In this document: positions 40,244-48,600 of the stretch, piece after piece
Numbering within the stretch: position 1 is the stretch's first letter
Layout: every line of letters starts with the position of its first letter
DNA from: Clostridia bacterium
GTDB lineage: Bacteria > Bacillota > Clostridia > Oscillospirales > Acutalibacteraceae
Length of the DNA stretch: 64,000 nucleotides
Reading direction: 5' to 3'
Assembly (NCBI GenBank): GCA_017380575.1
Contig: JAFODS010000029.1
Coordinates: forward strand, 1 to 64,000
The notes under the pieces: model-generated
The model's input: the letters and a program-made list of their open reading frames with translations, nothing else
The model's database searches: none
Told to the model about the DNA's origin: nothing
Program-made: the position numbers and the translations under genes

Positions 40244-43228
40244 TTACTCCTCGTCGTTTGTTTCGTTTTCCTGAAGTCCGTTAAGAATTGCATTGAGGTC
40301 AAGCTTCTGTGAGTTAAGAAGCTCATCTGCTCTTGAAAGGGTAGGTGCATTGTTTTCAAGCTGATGTTCAAACTCGTCCTTTGGCTCAAGCAAAGCTTCT
40401 ATATCCTCAATTGTAGCATCCTGACCGAGATCTTCTGCCATCATTTTATCAATTCCTGTTGGACCTTTATCTTCAGCTGATTCAGTAAAGTTTTCAACAT
40501 CAGATGCTTTGTTAACTGCAGTTGCCTTCTTTTTGTTCTTGTAAAGGAATCTGAGAACAAAGAAAATTATAAGCAAGAAAAGTGTTGTTGCTGAAATAAC
40601 AGCACCGATTTTAAGACCCTGCGGTTCATAGCTGAATTCAATATCATGCATACCGGGCTCAATTTTTACACCGATAAGAGCATCTCCGATTTTGATTTTC
40701 TTAGCTTCTTTACCGTCAATTTTTACCGTCCAACCTTCATCGTAGTTGATTGAAGTGTAGAGTATTTTGTTTTCACCTGCGTTGACGTGGCCCTTGATAT
40801 ATGTGTCATCAAATTCATCGATAGTCATTCCGCCTTGCTTGAGTACTTCATAGCCGGCATCAAAGATATCAATATCAAGTCCTGCAGCATAACATTCAAT
40901 ATAACCCGAATCTTTATCTGCGGGTACAGGTACTTCTACGGTAAGAATTTCACCGGGAGCACATTTTCCACAGTCAAGAATATAAGGCTCGTTAAGATTC
41001 TGTGTTACACGGAAGTCTGATTGTTCGGTGAAAACTTCAATATTTTCGATTGTACTGCCTTTGAAATAAAGATATACGTTCTGACTTTCGGGAATATAAT
41101 ATTTTAAAGTGATTTTTCCGTCAGCGTTGGTCTGTTCTTTAAAATAGGTGAATGTGTCAGAGTAAAATTCGTTGCCGTCGTCAGTAATGTTATCGGTTGT
41201 ATAGCTTTGTACATCGATTTTTTTCAGTGCTCCGTAAATGCCGGTTGAATAATACCAAAAATCATTGTGAATATCAAACGGGTTCGAATATTCAGCTGTG
41301 AAATCAACCATTTTTTCGTTAACGGTGAATGCTAACGGCATATAATACTTGTTTTTGTACGCTGTATATTTACCGCAGGTTGCTACAAAATCATAAAGGT
41401 CTGTATTGATTTCACGCTCGTCGTTTTTTACAAGGTATTTAAGCCCCATCATCGCGTTGTAAACGGGTGTCTGTGAATAATAAATGTAACTGTTGATATA
41501 GTTACTGTCCATACCGAGCTTGTCCTGAAGATTTGCTGATTTTTCATATGCCATAGAGGAGAAAACTGAAATACCGTTGTAGTTGAACCACGAAGGATCC
41601 ATTATTGTGTTGCTCCAAGTGAGCTCCATACGGTAATCGTCAGATTCTTCTATTTTATCGAGTGTTTTCTTGAGAGTTCTGAAATCTTCGTAGTCGTTAA
41701 CAAAATTAACTTTTTCCTGAGTAATTTTGATATGGTCGATATCTGCGATTGCTACCTCAGCAAACACACAGCACATAAGAAGAAGTGCGACTGCAGACTG
41801 AGCGATATCTTTTTTCTTCATAAGGCTGAGAATGAGAGTATAAGCTACTGTGAAACCTACTGTGATATAAACAGTATCGTTATCAACGTTACCCATACCG
41901 ATTTCCTGAACGAGAATTGTGAAGATAAGAACTGCAAGTCCAGAGCCGATGATTCCTTTTGGGTTTATGCTCTTGATATGAACAATTACCTGGTAAGCTA
42001 TCTTCAGAAGGAAGAATGAGTATATGAATGAAAATCTGAAGGGAAGGTCATTCGGGAAATGTAATGCGTGAAGAATATAGTTGGCAAAGTTAAGGTTGAA
42101 GCCGACAAAGAATATTGCGAGAAGAACGATGTGTGCAACCTTTTCTTTTGCTTTGATTTTATCACAGAATGCATATAACGGAAGAAGGATGACTGCGAGG
42201 ATTCCGCTGTAAACATTAGGAATCACCGTGTCACCGCTGCTTCTGATTGTCGGTTCAAGTGCTGCAAGATGATTTGCAATAAAGTCGAAGATTGTGTTGT
42301 AGTATGTTGCTTCTTCAGGGAAGGTACCTGATGTTGCGGAACACGATTTAAGGCAGAAATATGTCGGTATAAGTGCGACTGCGGTAAGCATGGCCGCTAT
42401 AACTGAACTGCCTGCAAAAAGCACACCGCTTCTTAAAAATCTGTTATATAAAATCTTGCTGAGCAATGACGATTCTTGCTTGCCTTCGGAGTTGACAGTA
42501 AAGGTAATATTGTCATATGTGTCCTTAAGAGTGTTCTTACTGATGAAATAAACGAGGAAATATATGACTGAGAAGATACAGATCATATATGTCATATAGT
42601 AGGATGCGTAGAATGAAACAGCAAGAGAAACAACGTAAAGTGTGCATTTTCTGTTGCTTATAATATTTTCGATTCCAAGGATGATAAGCGGAAGAAGATA
42701 CATTGCATCAATCCACATAATGTTCCAGTAGTATGCAATAAAGAATCCGCAGAAAGCATACAGGATACCAAAGGCTGAAACAGTAAAATCATTCTTGCCG
42801 GTTGATTTCTTAAGGTAAAACGCAAATGCAGATGCAGCAAGTGCATTTTTAATAAGCACCATTGCACCTACCGCCTCGGGGACGTTTTCGTGGCCTGCAA
42901 TAAGTGTTATGATTGCACCGATCGGGCTCGAAAGATAATTGAAGTAGTTACCTAAAAAGCTTCCGCCACCGCCGGTTGTCCATGAATAAAGGAGGCTTTT
43001 TCCTTCTTTTATTCTGTCAAAAAGCTCCGCAAAAAGCGGGCCGTACTGGTGGAACAGATCCATTCTTAAAACGGTTCTTCCTCCGAACGGAATAATTTCG
43101 TAGCAATAATAAACAAGCAGCATCAATACTGTTGAGCATATAAATGCAAGACCTACATATATATTATTATCAACGAACCTTGAAAGCCGTCCGTTACGTT
43201 TTTTTACTGTTTTTACTCCTGAACTCAT
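40244..43228 (-). CDS. YfhO family multi-pass membrane protein (GT-C-like)
   Basis: A 994-residue membrane protein. About 12-14 TM helices fill residues 20-475, a large extracytoplasmic region follows (about 480-865), then one more TM and an acidic cytoplasmic tail. The first periplasmic loop contains RMDLFHQYGP with the acidic residue typical of GT-C folds. YfhO proteins are implicated in lipoteichoic acid glycosylation in Bacillus and Listeria. AAAGGA precedes ATG 43228 by about eight bases. The ATG at 43237 overlaps the SD. Confidence 0.87.
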   Translation of the reverse strand: MSSGVKTVKKRNGRLSRFVDNNIYVGLAFICSTVLMLLVYYCYEIIPFGGRTVLRMDLFHQYGPLFAELFDRIKEGKSLLYSWTTGGGGSFLGNYFNYLSSPIGAIITLIAGHENVPEAVGAMVLIKNALAASAFAFYLKKSTGKNDFTVSAFGILYAFCGFFIAYYWNIMWIDAMYLLPLIILGIENIISNRKCTLYVVSLAVSFYASYYMTYMICIFSVIYFLVYFISKNTLKDTYDNITFTVNSEGKQESSLLSKILYNRFLRSGVLFAGSSVIAAMLTAVALIPTYFCLKSCSATSGTFPEEATYYNTIFDFIANHLAALEPTIRSSGDTVIPNVYSGILAVILLPLYAFCDKIKAKEKVAHIVLLAIFFVGFNLNFANYILHALHFPNDLPFRFSFIYSFFLLKIAYQVIVHIKSINPKGIIGSGLAVLIFTILVQEIGMGNVDNDTVYITVGFTVAYTLILSLMKKKDIAQSAVALLLMCCVFAEVAIADIDHIKITQEKVNFVNDYEDFRTLKKTLDKIEESDDYRMELTWSNTIMDPSWFNYNGISVFSSMAYEKSANLQDKLGMDSNYINSYIYYSQTPVYNAMMGLKYLVKNDEREINTDLYDFVATCGKYTAYKNKYYMPLAFTVNEKMVDFTAEYSNPFDIHNDFWYYSTGIYGALKKIDVQSYTTDNITDDGNEFYSDTFTYFKEQTNADGKITLKYYIPESQNVYLYFKGSTIENIEVFTEQSDFRVTQNLNEPYILDCGKCAPGEILTVEVPVPADKDSGYIECYAAGLDIDIFDAGYEVLKQGGMTIDEFDDTYIKGHVNAGENKILYTSINYDEGWTVKIDGKEAKKIKIGDALIGVKIEPGMHDIEFSYEPQGLKIGAVISATTLFLLIIFFVLRFLYKNKKKATAVNKASDVENFTESAEDKGPTGIDKMMAEDLGQDATIEDIEALLEPKDEFEHQLENNAPTLSRADELLNSQKLDLNAILNGLQENETNDEE

Positions 43229-43243
43229 CGCAGTCATCCTTTC

Positions 43244-43255
43244 AGAGTATACTCT
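43244..43255. promoter_or_regulatory. Palindrome in the yfhO-spoIIIAA divergent region
   Basis: AGAGTATACTCT is a perfect 12-base palindrome 16 bases before the yfhO start. It could be an operator or contain a weak -10 (TATACT) of the yfhO promoter. No sigma-E promoter for spoIIIA was convincing in the remaining 120 AT-rich bases. Confidence 0.4.
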
Positions 43256-43378
43256 TACAATATATTACCATAAATTTATCTTTCTTTCAATATCTTGTGG
43301 TTAAAGTTAATACTATTTTAATAAAATTTTGTTCTAAAAGAGGACAAGTATTCATAAAAAGTATTGGTGATATAAATA

Positions 43379-44340
43379 ATGAACAGAAAAGCTCAAAATC
43401 TTTCAGAAATTATAAAAATTTTTCCTGAAAAGCTGAAGTCAGCGTTAAGTGGTTTGAACGAACAGAAAGCAGACCAGCTATATGAAATAAGATTAAAATC
43501 AGAACAGCCGGTAATTCTTGTTTTTTCTGCTGAAAAGTATTTTCTGACAGATTCAGGAAGACTTACACGATTTTTTAACAGCAATGTTTTAAGTTTGAGT
43601 GACTATGAATTGAAGCAGATTTTTCGAAGTATGTGCAGCTATTCCGTTTACTCAATGACAGAAAATATCTGTAACGGTTTTGTTACGCTTGAGAACGGTT
43701 GCCGTGTAGGCGTTTACGGAACTGCTGTTGTTGAAGAAGGCAGGGTTACTTCAGTAAGGAACGTAAAAGGACTTAATATCCGTTTAGCAGGAGATTTTGT
43801 TGATATTTCAGCTGATGTCTGTAAACTTTTTGAAAATTCAAAACCCAATATACTTATCTGCGGACCGCCTTCAAGCGGTAAGACAACGTTGATAAAAGAC
43901 TTGTGCAGAAATCTTTCAGACAGGTGTAACTATAAAATATCATTGATTGATGAAAGAGCTGAATTTGAAAATTATTATTCCGGATTTAATACCGATGTTC
44001 TGACAGGATACCCGAAACCGTTTGGTATTATGTTAAGTGTTCGTACACTTTCACCGGATATAATCGTGTTTGATGAGTTAGGAACTTCAGAGGAAGCTGA
44101 AGCGGTTCTTGACGGTATGAACAGCGGTGTAAGCTTTGTTATGAGTATTCATTGTGATAATATGATTGAACTCAAAAAAAAAAACAGATAAAAAAGTTGA
44201 CTGAATTTGAATTTATTGATTATTTTGTTTTTCTGAAGGATAAGGCGGAAGTTTCTCGAATTGTTTCAGCTGAGGTTTTTTATAATGAGGACATTGTCAT
44301 TAATGATAATAGCGGTTTGCTTTGCACTTATGGGTCGTAA
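43379..44340 (+). CDS. spoIIIAA: Stage III sporulation protein AA, frameshifted at an A11 run
   Basis: SpoIIIAA is the ATPase of the SpoIIIA-SpoIIQ feeding-tube complex between mother cell and forespore. Walker A GPPSSGKTTL, ERAEF and FDELGTSEEAEAV are present. The frame from 43379 stops at 44189-44191 (270 residues), directly after an 11-A run (44174-44184). The -1 frame continues with QIKKLTEFEFIDYFVFLKDK and later residues, a normal SpoIIIAA end, to TAA at 44338-44340, giving about 320 residues. It is a real indel, a sequencing error, or slippage at the A tract. Confidence 0.85.
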
Positions 44341-44794
44341 TATTGCGGATTCATATAAAAAACGGGTGTCGATGCTTGAGAAAACCGAAGCGATGATTAC
44401 ATTAATTCGTGATGAAATAGATTTTTGTGCCTTACCGATCAATGAAATGATTCACTTGATTTCTCAAAAAGAATCGTTGAAACAGCTTGCTTTTATTGAA
44501 GAATGTTATCGTTTTTTATCTTCGGGTTTGGATTTTCCGCATGCCTGGAACAATTCGCTTGAAGACAGAAAAAATATTGCTTTTTTAAAGAAGAAAGATG
44601 TTGATTTACTAAAATCTTTTGGCGAAAATCTAGGGATTACTGACAGTGCGGGACAACTTTCAAACTGTAATGTTTATCTGGGTTTGTTGAAGATTAACTA
44701 TAACGAAGCTTTAAAAGATAAAGAACGTTATTCGGGTCTGACAACGGCGATCGGTTTTCTTGTAGGTTTGGGAGTTCTGATTGTTTTTATTTAG
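44285..44794 (+). CDS. spoIIIAB: Stage III sporulation protein AB
   Basis: A 169-residue protein with an N-terminal TM (about residues 2-18) and C-terminal TM (about 150-168) flanking a cytoplasmic helical domain (DEIDFCALPINEMI). It resembles GspF-like components and is required for the mother cell-forespore channel. I start at ATG 44285, which overlaps the restored spoIIIAA tail by 56 bases. A TTG at 44261 is unlikely. Length matches about 170 residues in B. subtilis. Confidence 0.9.
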   Translation: MRTLSLMIIAVCFALMGRNIADSYKKRVSMLEKTEAMITLIRDEIDFCALPINEMIHLISQKESLKQLAFIEECYRFLSSGLDFPHAWNNSLEDRKNIAFLKKKDVDLLKSFGENLGITDSAGQLSNCNVYLGLLKINYNEALKDKERYSGLTTAIGFLVGLGVLIVFI

Positions 44795-44802
44795 AGGTAA
44801 GT

Positions 44803-44991
44803 ATGGATTTGGTATTGAAAATTGCAGGAATCGGAATAATTGTTGCGGTTTTACAGCAGACACTTTCACGTTCAGGTCGTGATGAATACGCTCTTCTGAC
44901 GGTTCTTGCCGGAATAATTGCTGTGATAACGCTGTTAGTGCGTGAGGCTTCGGGATTGTTAGAATCTTTCTCGTTTTTAATGGATTTTTAG
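44803..44991 (+). CDS. spoIIIAC: Stage III sporulation protein AC
   Basis: A 62-residue, two-helix membrane protein (about residues 5-20 and 31-58) with conserved QQTLSRSGRDEYA between the helices. It is part of the SpoIIIA channel base. The order and length match the family of about 65 residues. It is followed one base later by spoIIIAD. Confidence 0.93.
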   Translation: MDLVLKIAGIGIIVAVLQQTLSRSGRDEYALLTVLAGIIAVITLLVREASGLLESFSFLMDF

Positions 44992-44992
44992 T

Positions 44993-45382
44993 ATGGATAT
45001 TCTAAATCTTGTGTCAATTGCGGTTGTTTGTTCAGTAATATGTATTTTGGTGAAACAAATCAAACCCGAGTTTGTGCCTTTTCTGCAGATCAGTTCTTTA
45101 ATTATAATTTTTACGTTTTGTGTAAACGGTGTCAGAAATCTTCTGATATCTATGTCGGATCTTGCAGGTGTCAGCGGTGCTGTGCAGGAAGAGTATGTAC
45201 TATTGCTTCTGAAAGTTCTTTGTGTTGCTTTAATAACAAAATTTGCGATAGACATATGTAATGATTCGGGAAATTCCGCTTTAGGTACAGCGGTGTCCTT
45301 AGCGGGTAAAGCTGTAATACTTATAATGTGCTTTCCTTTGCTGAGTACGGTTGTTGAGCTTGCTGTCGGTATGTTGAAGTGA
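44993..45382 (+). CDS. spoIIIAD: Stage III sporulation protein AD
   Basis: A 129-residue membrane protein with four TM helices, similar in its first half to SpoIIIAC (VKQIKPEFVPFLQ). CNDSGNSALGTAVSLAGKA is characteristic. It is thought to form part of the membrane platform of the SpoIIIA complex. It follows spoIIIAC by one base and precedes spoIIIAE by one. Confidence 0.93.
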   Translation: MDILNLVSIAVVCSVICILVKQIKPEFVPFLQISSLIIIFTFCVNGVRNLLISMSDLAGVSGAVQEEYVLLLLKVLCVALITKFAIDICNDSGNSALGTAVSLAGKAVILIMCFPLLSTVVELAVGMLK

Positions 45383-45383
45383 T

Positions 45384-46493
45384 ATGAAAATATTGGTTAA
45401 AATTTGTTCTGTTTTCCTTATAATGCTTGCTCTTTTGTTAATGACGGGTGTCCAATGTTACGCAGACGAAGCGTTATTCGTAAAAGAGGTTTTCGGAAGT
45501 TTACCTGATGAAGTGCTGGATTTATATGAAGATATCGGAGTTGATTCGCTTGATTTTGATTCAGTATTCAATGTAAGCGGTTCTGATATACTTGAATTGA
45601 TTAAAAAACTTGTTACAGGTGCAGTTGAATCTCCGTTGATTTCGGTTGTAAGACTGATTGCTGCGGTAATAATCATTGCTGTATTTGAATGTTTTTTACC
45701 TGATGATTCGAAAATTAAAGATGTTATGAATTTAGCGGGAGCGTTGTTCTGTGTGTTGAGTATCATAAAACCGCTTGCTTTTGCAGTTACGTCATCTGTT
45801 TCGTCGATTTCTGTTTCAGGGAAATTTATGTTGGTATTGATTCCTGTTCTTACGGGTGTTGTTTCAGCTTCGGGAAATCCTACATTGGCTGTTTCGTTTC
45901 AGTCGATCGCATTTGTGGCAGCTCAGCTGATTGCCTTATTTGCAACGCAGGTTATTGTACCTGTTGTTGGTGTTATTTTGTCATTGGATATTGTTGGATC
46001 GCTAATTCCGGGGTTCAGCCTTTCTTCGTTTACAGATGCAATAAAAAAGAGCATAACAACAGTCCTTTCTTTTGGTGCTACTGTTTTTGTTTCGTTTCTC
46101 GGACTTAAAGCAGGTATGGCGAACACAGCGGACACGCTTATGGGTAAAGGCATGAAGCTTGTTATCAGCTCGGCTGTTCCTGTTATAGGCGGTGCATTGA
46201 GTGAAGCATACTCAGGCGTGGTCGGCAGTATGATGCTTGTCAAAAGTACAATCGGAGTGTTCGGTATAGGTGCAATTGCTCTTGTAACTTTACCGTCATG
46301 CATTCAGCTTCTTGTATGGATTCTTGCGTTGAAAATTTCTTCGGGAATCGCAGGTATGTTTTTACAAAGACAGATAAGCGATTTGCTTAAAGCGGTTTCG
46401 TCTTCTCTTGTGCTGCTCAATGTTACGGTTGTTTTTGTTGCAGTTCTGTTTATAATTTCAACGTCGTTGATACTGGTTCTGAAAGCAGGATGA
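45384..46493 (+). CDS. spoIIIAE: Stage III sporulation protein AE
   Basis: A 369-residue membrane protein with an N-terminal signal peptide (about residues 1-27) and about seven further TM segments. PGFSLSSFTDAIKK and GGALSEAYSGVVGS are recognisable family segments. B. subtilis SpoIIIAE is about 400 residues. It is the largest channel component and overlaps spoIIIAF (ATGA at 46490). Confidence 0.93.
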   Translation: MKILVKICSVFLIMLALLLMTGVQCYADEALFVKEVFGSLPDEVLDLYEDIGVDSLDFDSVFNVSGSDILELIKKLVTGAVESPLISVVRLIAAVIIIAVFECFLPDDSKIKDVMNLAGALFCVLSIIKPLAFAVTSSVSSISVSGKFMLVLIPVLTGVVSASGNPTLAVSFQSIAFVAAQLIALFATQVIVPVVGVILSLDIVGSLIPGFSLSSFTDAIKKSITTVLSFGATVFVSFLGLKAGMANTADTLMGKGMKLVISSAVPVIGGALSEAYSGVVGSMMLVKSTIGVFGIGAIALVTLPSCIQLLVWILALKISSGIAGMFLQRQISDLLKAVSSSLVLLNVTVVFVAVLFIISTSLILVLKAG

Positions 46494-46495
46494 TT

Positions 46496-46957
46496 ATGGA
46501 ATACATAAAACAATGGGCATTGGGGATGGTTCTTACTTCGGTAATCGGTACGGTAATTCTTGTTGTAGCACCTTCAGGCTCAATGGAAAAACAGGTAAGA
46601 CTTGCTGTTTCGCTGGTTCTTTTGATTATGTTTGTCAAACCGTTAGTCGGACTGTCTGATATAAACGGAAAGAATTTTAAAAAATATGAGTTTTTTACAG
46701 AAAGCACATCGTACAACGCTGATGAATATTTTATTACTGCTTTTAAAGATAAGCTGAACGATGATATTGTTGAATTAATTGACGATAAAGGAATTAATGT
46801 GATTAAAACGGAAATTGATGTTTCAATCAATGATGTAAAAGAAATCAGTGTTGACAGGGTTGTCGTTTTTATTGTTGATAAAAATAAAATATCAACCGTT
46901 AAACACTTGATTGAAAAAGAATATGGAATTATTGCAGAAGTCGAGGTGATTTATTGA
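46496..46957 (+). CDS. spoIIIAF: Stage III sporulation protein AF
   Basis: A 153-residue protein with two N-terminal TM helices (about residues 6-25 and 38-52) and a mother-cell-membrane-anchored ring-building-like domain (NVIKTEIDVSIND and the IVDKNKISTVKH segment). ATG 46496 lies five bases after AGGA. The ATG at 46490 overlaps the previous stop and is a possible alternative. The C-terminus overlaps the spoIIIAG TTG by four bases. Confidence 0.88.
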   Translation: MEYIKQWALGMVLTSVIGTVILVVAPSGSMEKQVRLAVSLVLLIMFVKPLVGLSDINGKNFKKYEFFTESTSYNADEYFITAFKDKLNDDIVELIDDKGINVIKTEIDVSINDVKEISVDRVVVFIVDKNKISTVKHLIEKEYGIIAEVEVIY

Positions 46958-47481
46958 AGGATTCTTTCAAAAATCTGATTGAAAAATTTACGTGTGACAA
47001 GAAAAGACTGTTTATTATTGTTGCAGGTATAGTCGGAGTGTTGCTTTTGGTTGTGTCTGAATTTATTCCTGAAAGTGAAGAGGATGTTGAAATAACAGAA
47101 AATGATGATGAAATGAGTTTCACGTCATATGAAAAAGATATTGAAGAAAGATTAAAAAATCTGATCGAATCCATTGACGGAGCAGGAAAGGTTCAGGTTA
47201 TGGTTACGATTGAAAGCGGTGACGAGAAGGTTTATGCAACTGAAAGTAAAAAAACAGAGAACAATGAAGAAAAGAGTTATGTGCTTGTGGATATCGAGGG
47301 CAGTGATAGCGGACTGCTTCTGAAAATAGCACAGCCTGAAATACGAGGTGTAGCGATAGTGTGTCAGGGTGCGGATTCGCCGACAGTAAGAAATGCGGTT
47401 GTTGGTGCGGTTACATCTGTACTGGGGATAAGCAGTAATCGTGTGAATGTTTCAAAAATGAAAAACAGTAACGGAGGATGA
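46954..47481 (+). CDS. spoIIIAG: Stage III sporulation protein AG
   Basis: A 175-residue single-TM protein (about residues 20-40) with a ring-building motif domain (VQVMVTIESGDEKVYATE, then GVAIVCQGADSPTVRNAV). SpoIIIAG forms the large oligomeric ring in the intermembrane space. The start is TTG 46954, behind GAGGTGA, overlapping the spoIIIAF stop. No other start is better supported. Confidence 0.92.
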   Translation: MKDSFKNLIEKFTCDKKRLFIIVAGIVGVLLLVVSEFIPESEEDVEITENDDEMSFTSYEKDIEERLKNLIESIDGAGKVQVMVTIESGDEKVYATESKKTENNEEKSYVLVDIEGSDSGLLLKIAQPEIRGVAIVCQGADSPTVRNAVVGAVTSVLGISSNRVNVSKMKNSNGG

Positions 47482-47485
47482 TTTT

Positions 47486-48028
47486 ATGGTTATAAAAAAG
47501 AAGCAGATAGTTACGGCAACGCTTGCTCTTGCACTGGGTGCAGCTGTGTTTGTAAATTGGTACTATACAGGACCGCAGCCGCAGCAGACTCTGAATAATG
47601 AAAACACAACACAGCCTGCTGAAAGTGAAAATCTCGGTGATGCACAGTATGTTTCTGCGACAACCGGGAAGCAGACTGCAGAAACTCTTGCTGATTTCAA
47701 AATGAAAAGAGACTCGGCACGTGATGAAGCTAAGGAAACTTTGAATTCTGTAATTAAGGATTCAAAATCATCACCTGATGCAATTGCTCAGGCTACGGAG
47801 TCTTTGGCGATAATTGCTGACGATATAAAGGATGAAGCTGATCTTGAAAATCTTATTTTCGCTAAGACATCTTGTGAATGTGTTGTTATAATTGATGCTG
47901 AGGTTTGTCAGGTGATAGTCGGCAAAGGAACACTTTCGCAGAATGTATCGCTTCAGATTAAGGAACTTGTGGTAAAACAGACAAAAATTCCTTCAAAAAA
48001 TATAACAATTATTGAATTAAAAGGTTGA
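47486..48028 (+). CDS. spoIIIAH: Stage III sporulation protein AH
   Basis: A 180-residue single-TM protein (about residues 9-25) with a linker and a ring-building domain related to YscJ/FliF (KSSPDAIAQATESLAIIADD, then CVVIIDAEVCQVIVGKG). It binds SpoIIQ (or its clostridial equivalent) across the intermembrane space. It ends the operon. The next promoter overlaps its last codons. Confidence 0.93.
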   Translation: MVIKKKQIVTATLALALGAAVFVNWYYTGPQPQQTLNNENTTQPAESENLGDAQYVSATTGKQTAETLADFKMKRDSARDEAKETLNSVIKDSKSSPDAIAQATESLAIIADDIKDEADLENLIFAKTSCECVVIIDAEVCQVIVGKGTLSQNVSLQIKELVVKQTKIPSKNITIIELKG

Positions 48029-48052
48029 TGTATTCAAAAAATGTGGTATAAT
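48025..48052 (+). promoter_or_regulatory. Promoter of the nusB operon
   Basis: TTGATG (48025-48030), a 16-base spacer and TATAAT (48047-48052) with an extended -10 TGG. It overlaps the spoIIIAH stop. Confidence 0.8.
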
Positions 48053-48058
48053 ATGCAT

Positions 48059-48167
48059 TAAAGTATGAATATATACAGTTAGTGCACCTTAAAAATCTGC
48101 AGATAGTTGCGGAGAATATACCTGTTGATAAGTGCCCTCTGTATTCATACGGAGGGTTTATTTTTTT
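48059..48167 (+). promoter_or_regulatory. Attenuator-like leader RNA upstream of nusB
   Basis: A leader of about 110 bases ends in a textbook terminator: 48135-48143 pairs with 48148-48156 around TTCA, then a T run (48157-48167), with the nusB SD directly after it. A 9-base segment near the 5' end, GTATGAATA (48063-48071), is the exact complement of TATTCATAC (48142-48150) inside the terminator. The two structures are mutually exclusive, an attenuator layout. I do not recognise the class. Confidence 0.7.
48135..48167 (+). terminator. Intrinsic terminator within the nusB leader
   Basis: The 9-bp stem with a TTCA loop has one T-G pair and a long T tail. It also could end the spoIIIA transcript. 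Confidence 0.85.
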
Positions 48168-48182
48168 GAAAGGATGATAAAA

Positions 48183-48599
48183 ATGAGTACAATATCCGAA
48201 AAAAGACGTAAGTCAAGAGAACAGTCTTTCATCGTTCTTTTTGAAAAGTCGTTTAACGAGGAGCAGTCTTTTGATGAGATTGTAGAGATTGCAATCGAAT
48301 CGGAAGTAATCGAAAAAGATAAATTTATGAACAGCATTCTTAAATATGCCGAGGAAAACCTTGTGGATATAGATGCTGAAATAGAAAAAAATCTTAAAGG
48401 CTGGAGTAAATCAAGAATTTCAAAGGTCAGTCTTGCACTTCTGAGAATGGCTATCGCTGAAATGAAGTATATAGATGATGTGCCGGTTGGTGTTTCTATC
48501 AACGAAGCTGTTGAAATTTGTAAAATTTACGGTTCTGATGAAGATAAATCTTTTGTCAACGGAGTTCTCGGCTCGGTTGCAAGAGGCATAGAGGCGTAA
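48183..48599 (+). CDS. nusB: Transcription antitermination factor NusB
   Basis: A 138-residue all-helical protein that binds boxA RNA with NusE (S10) for rRNA antitermination. KRRKSREQSFIVLFEKSF, the mid helix VSLALLRMAIAEMKY and VPVGVSINEAVEICKIYGSDE are the family core. ATG 48183 lies eight bases after AAAGGA. Upstream in-frame codons from 48132 run through the terminator. The gene heads an operon to recN. Confidence 0.95.
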   Translation: MSTISEKRRKSREQSFIVLFEKSFNEEQSFDEIVEIAIESEVIEKDKFMNSILKYAEENLVDIDAEIEKNLKGWSKSRISKVSLALLRMAIAEMKYIDDVPVGVSINEAVEICKIYGSDEDKSFVNGVLGSVARGIEA

Positions 48600-48600
48600 A

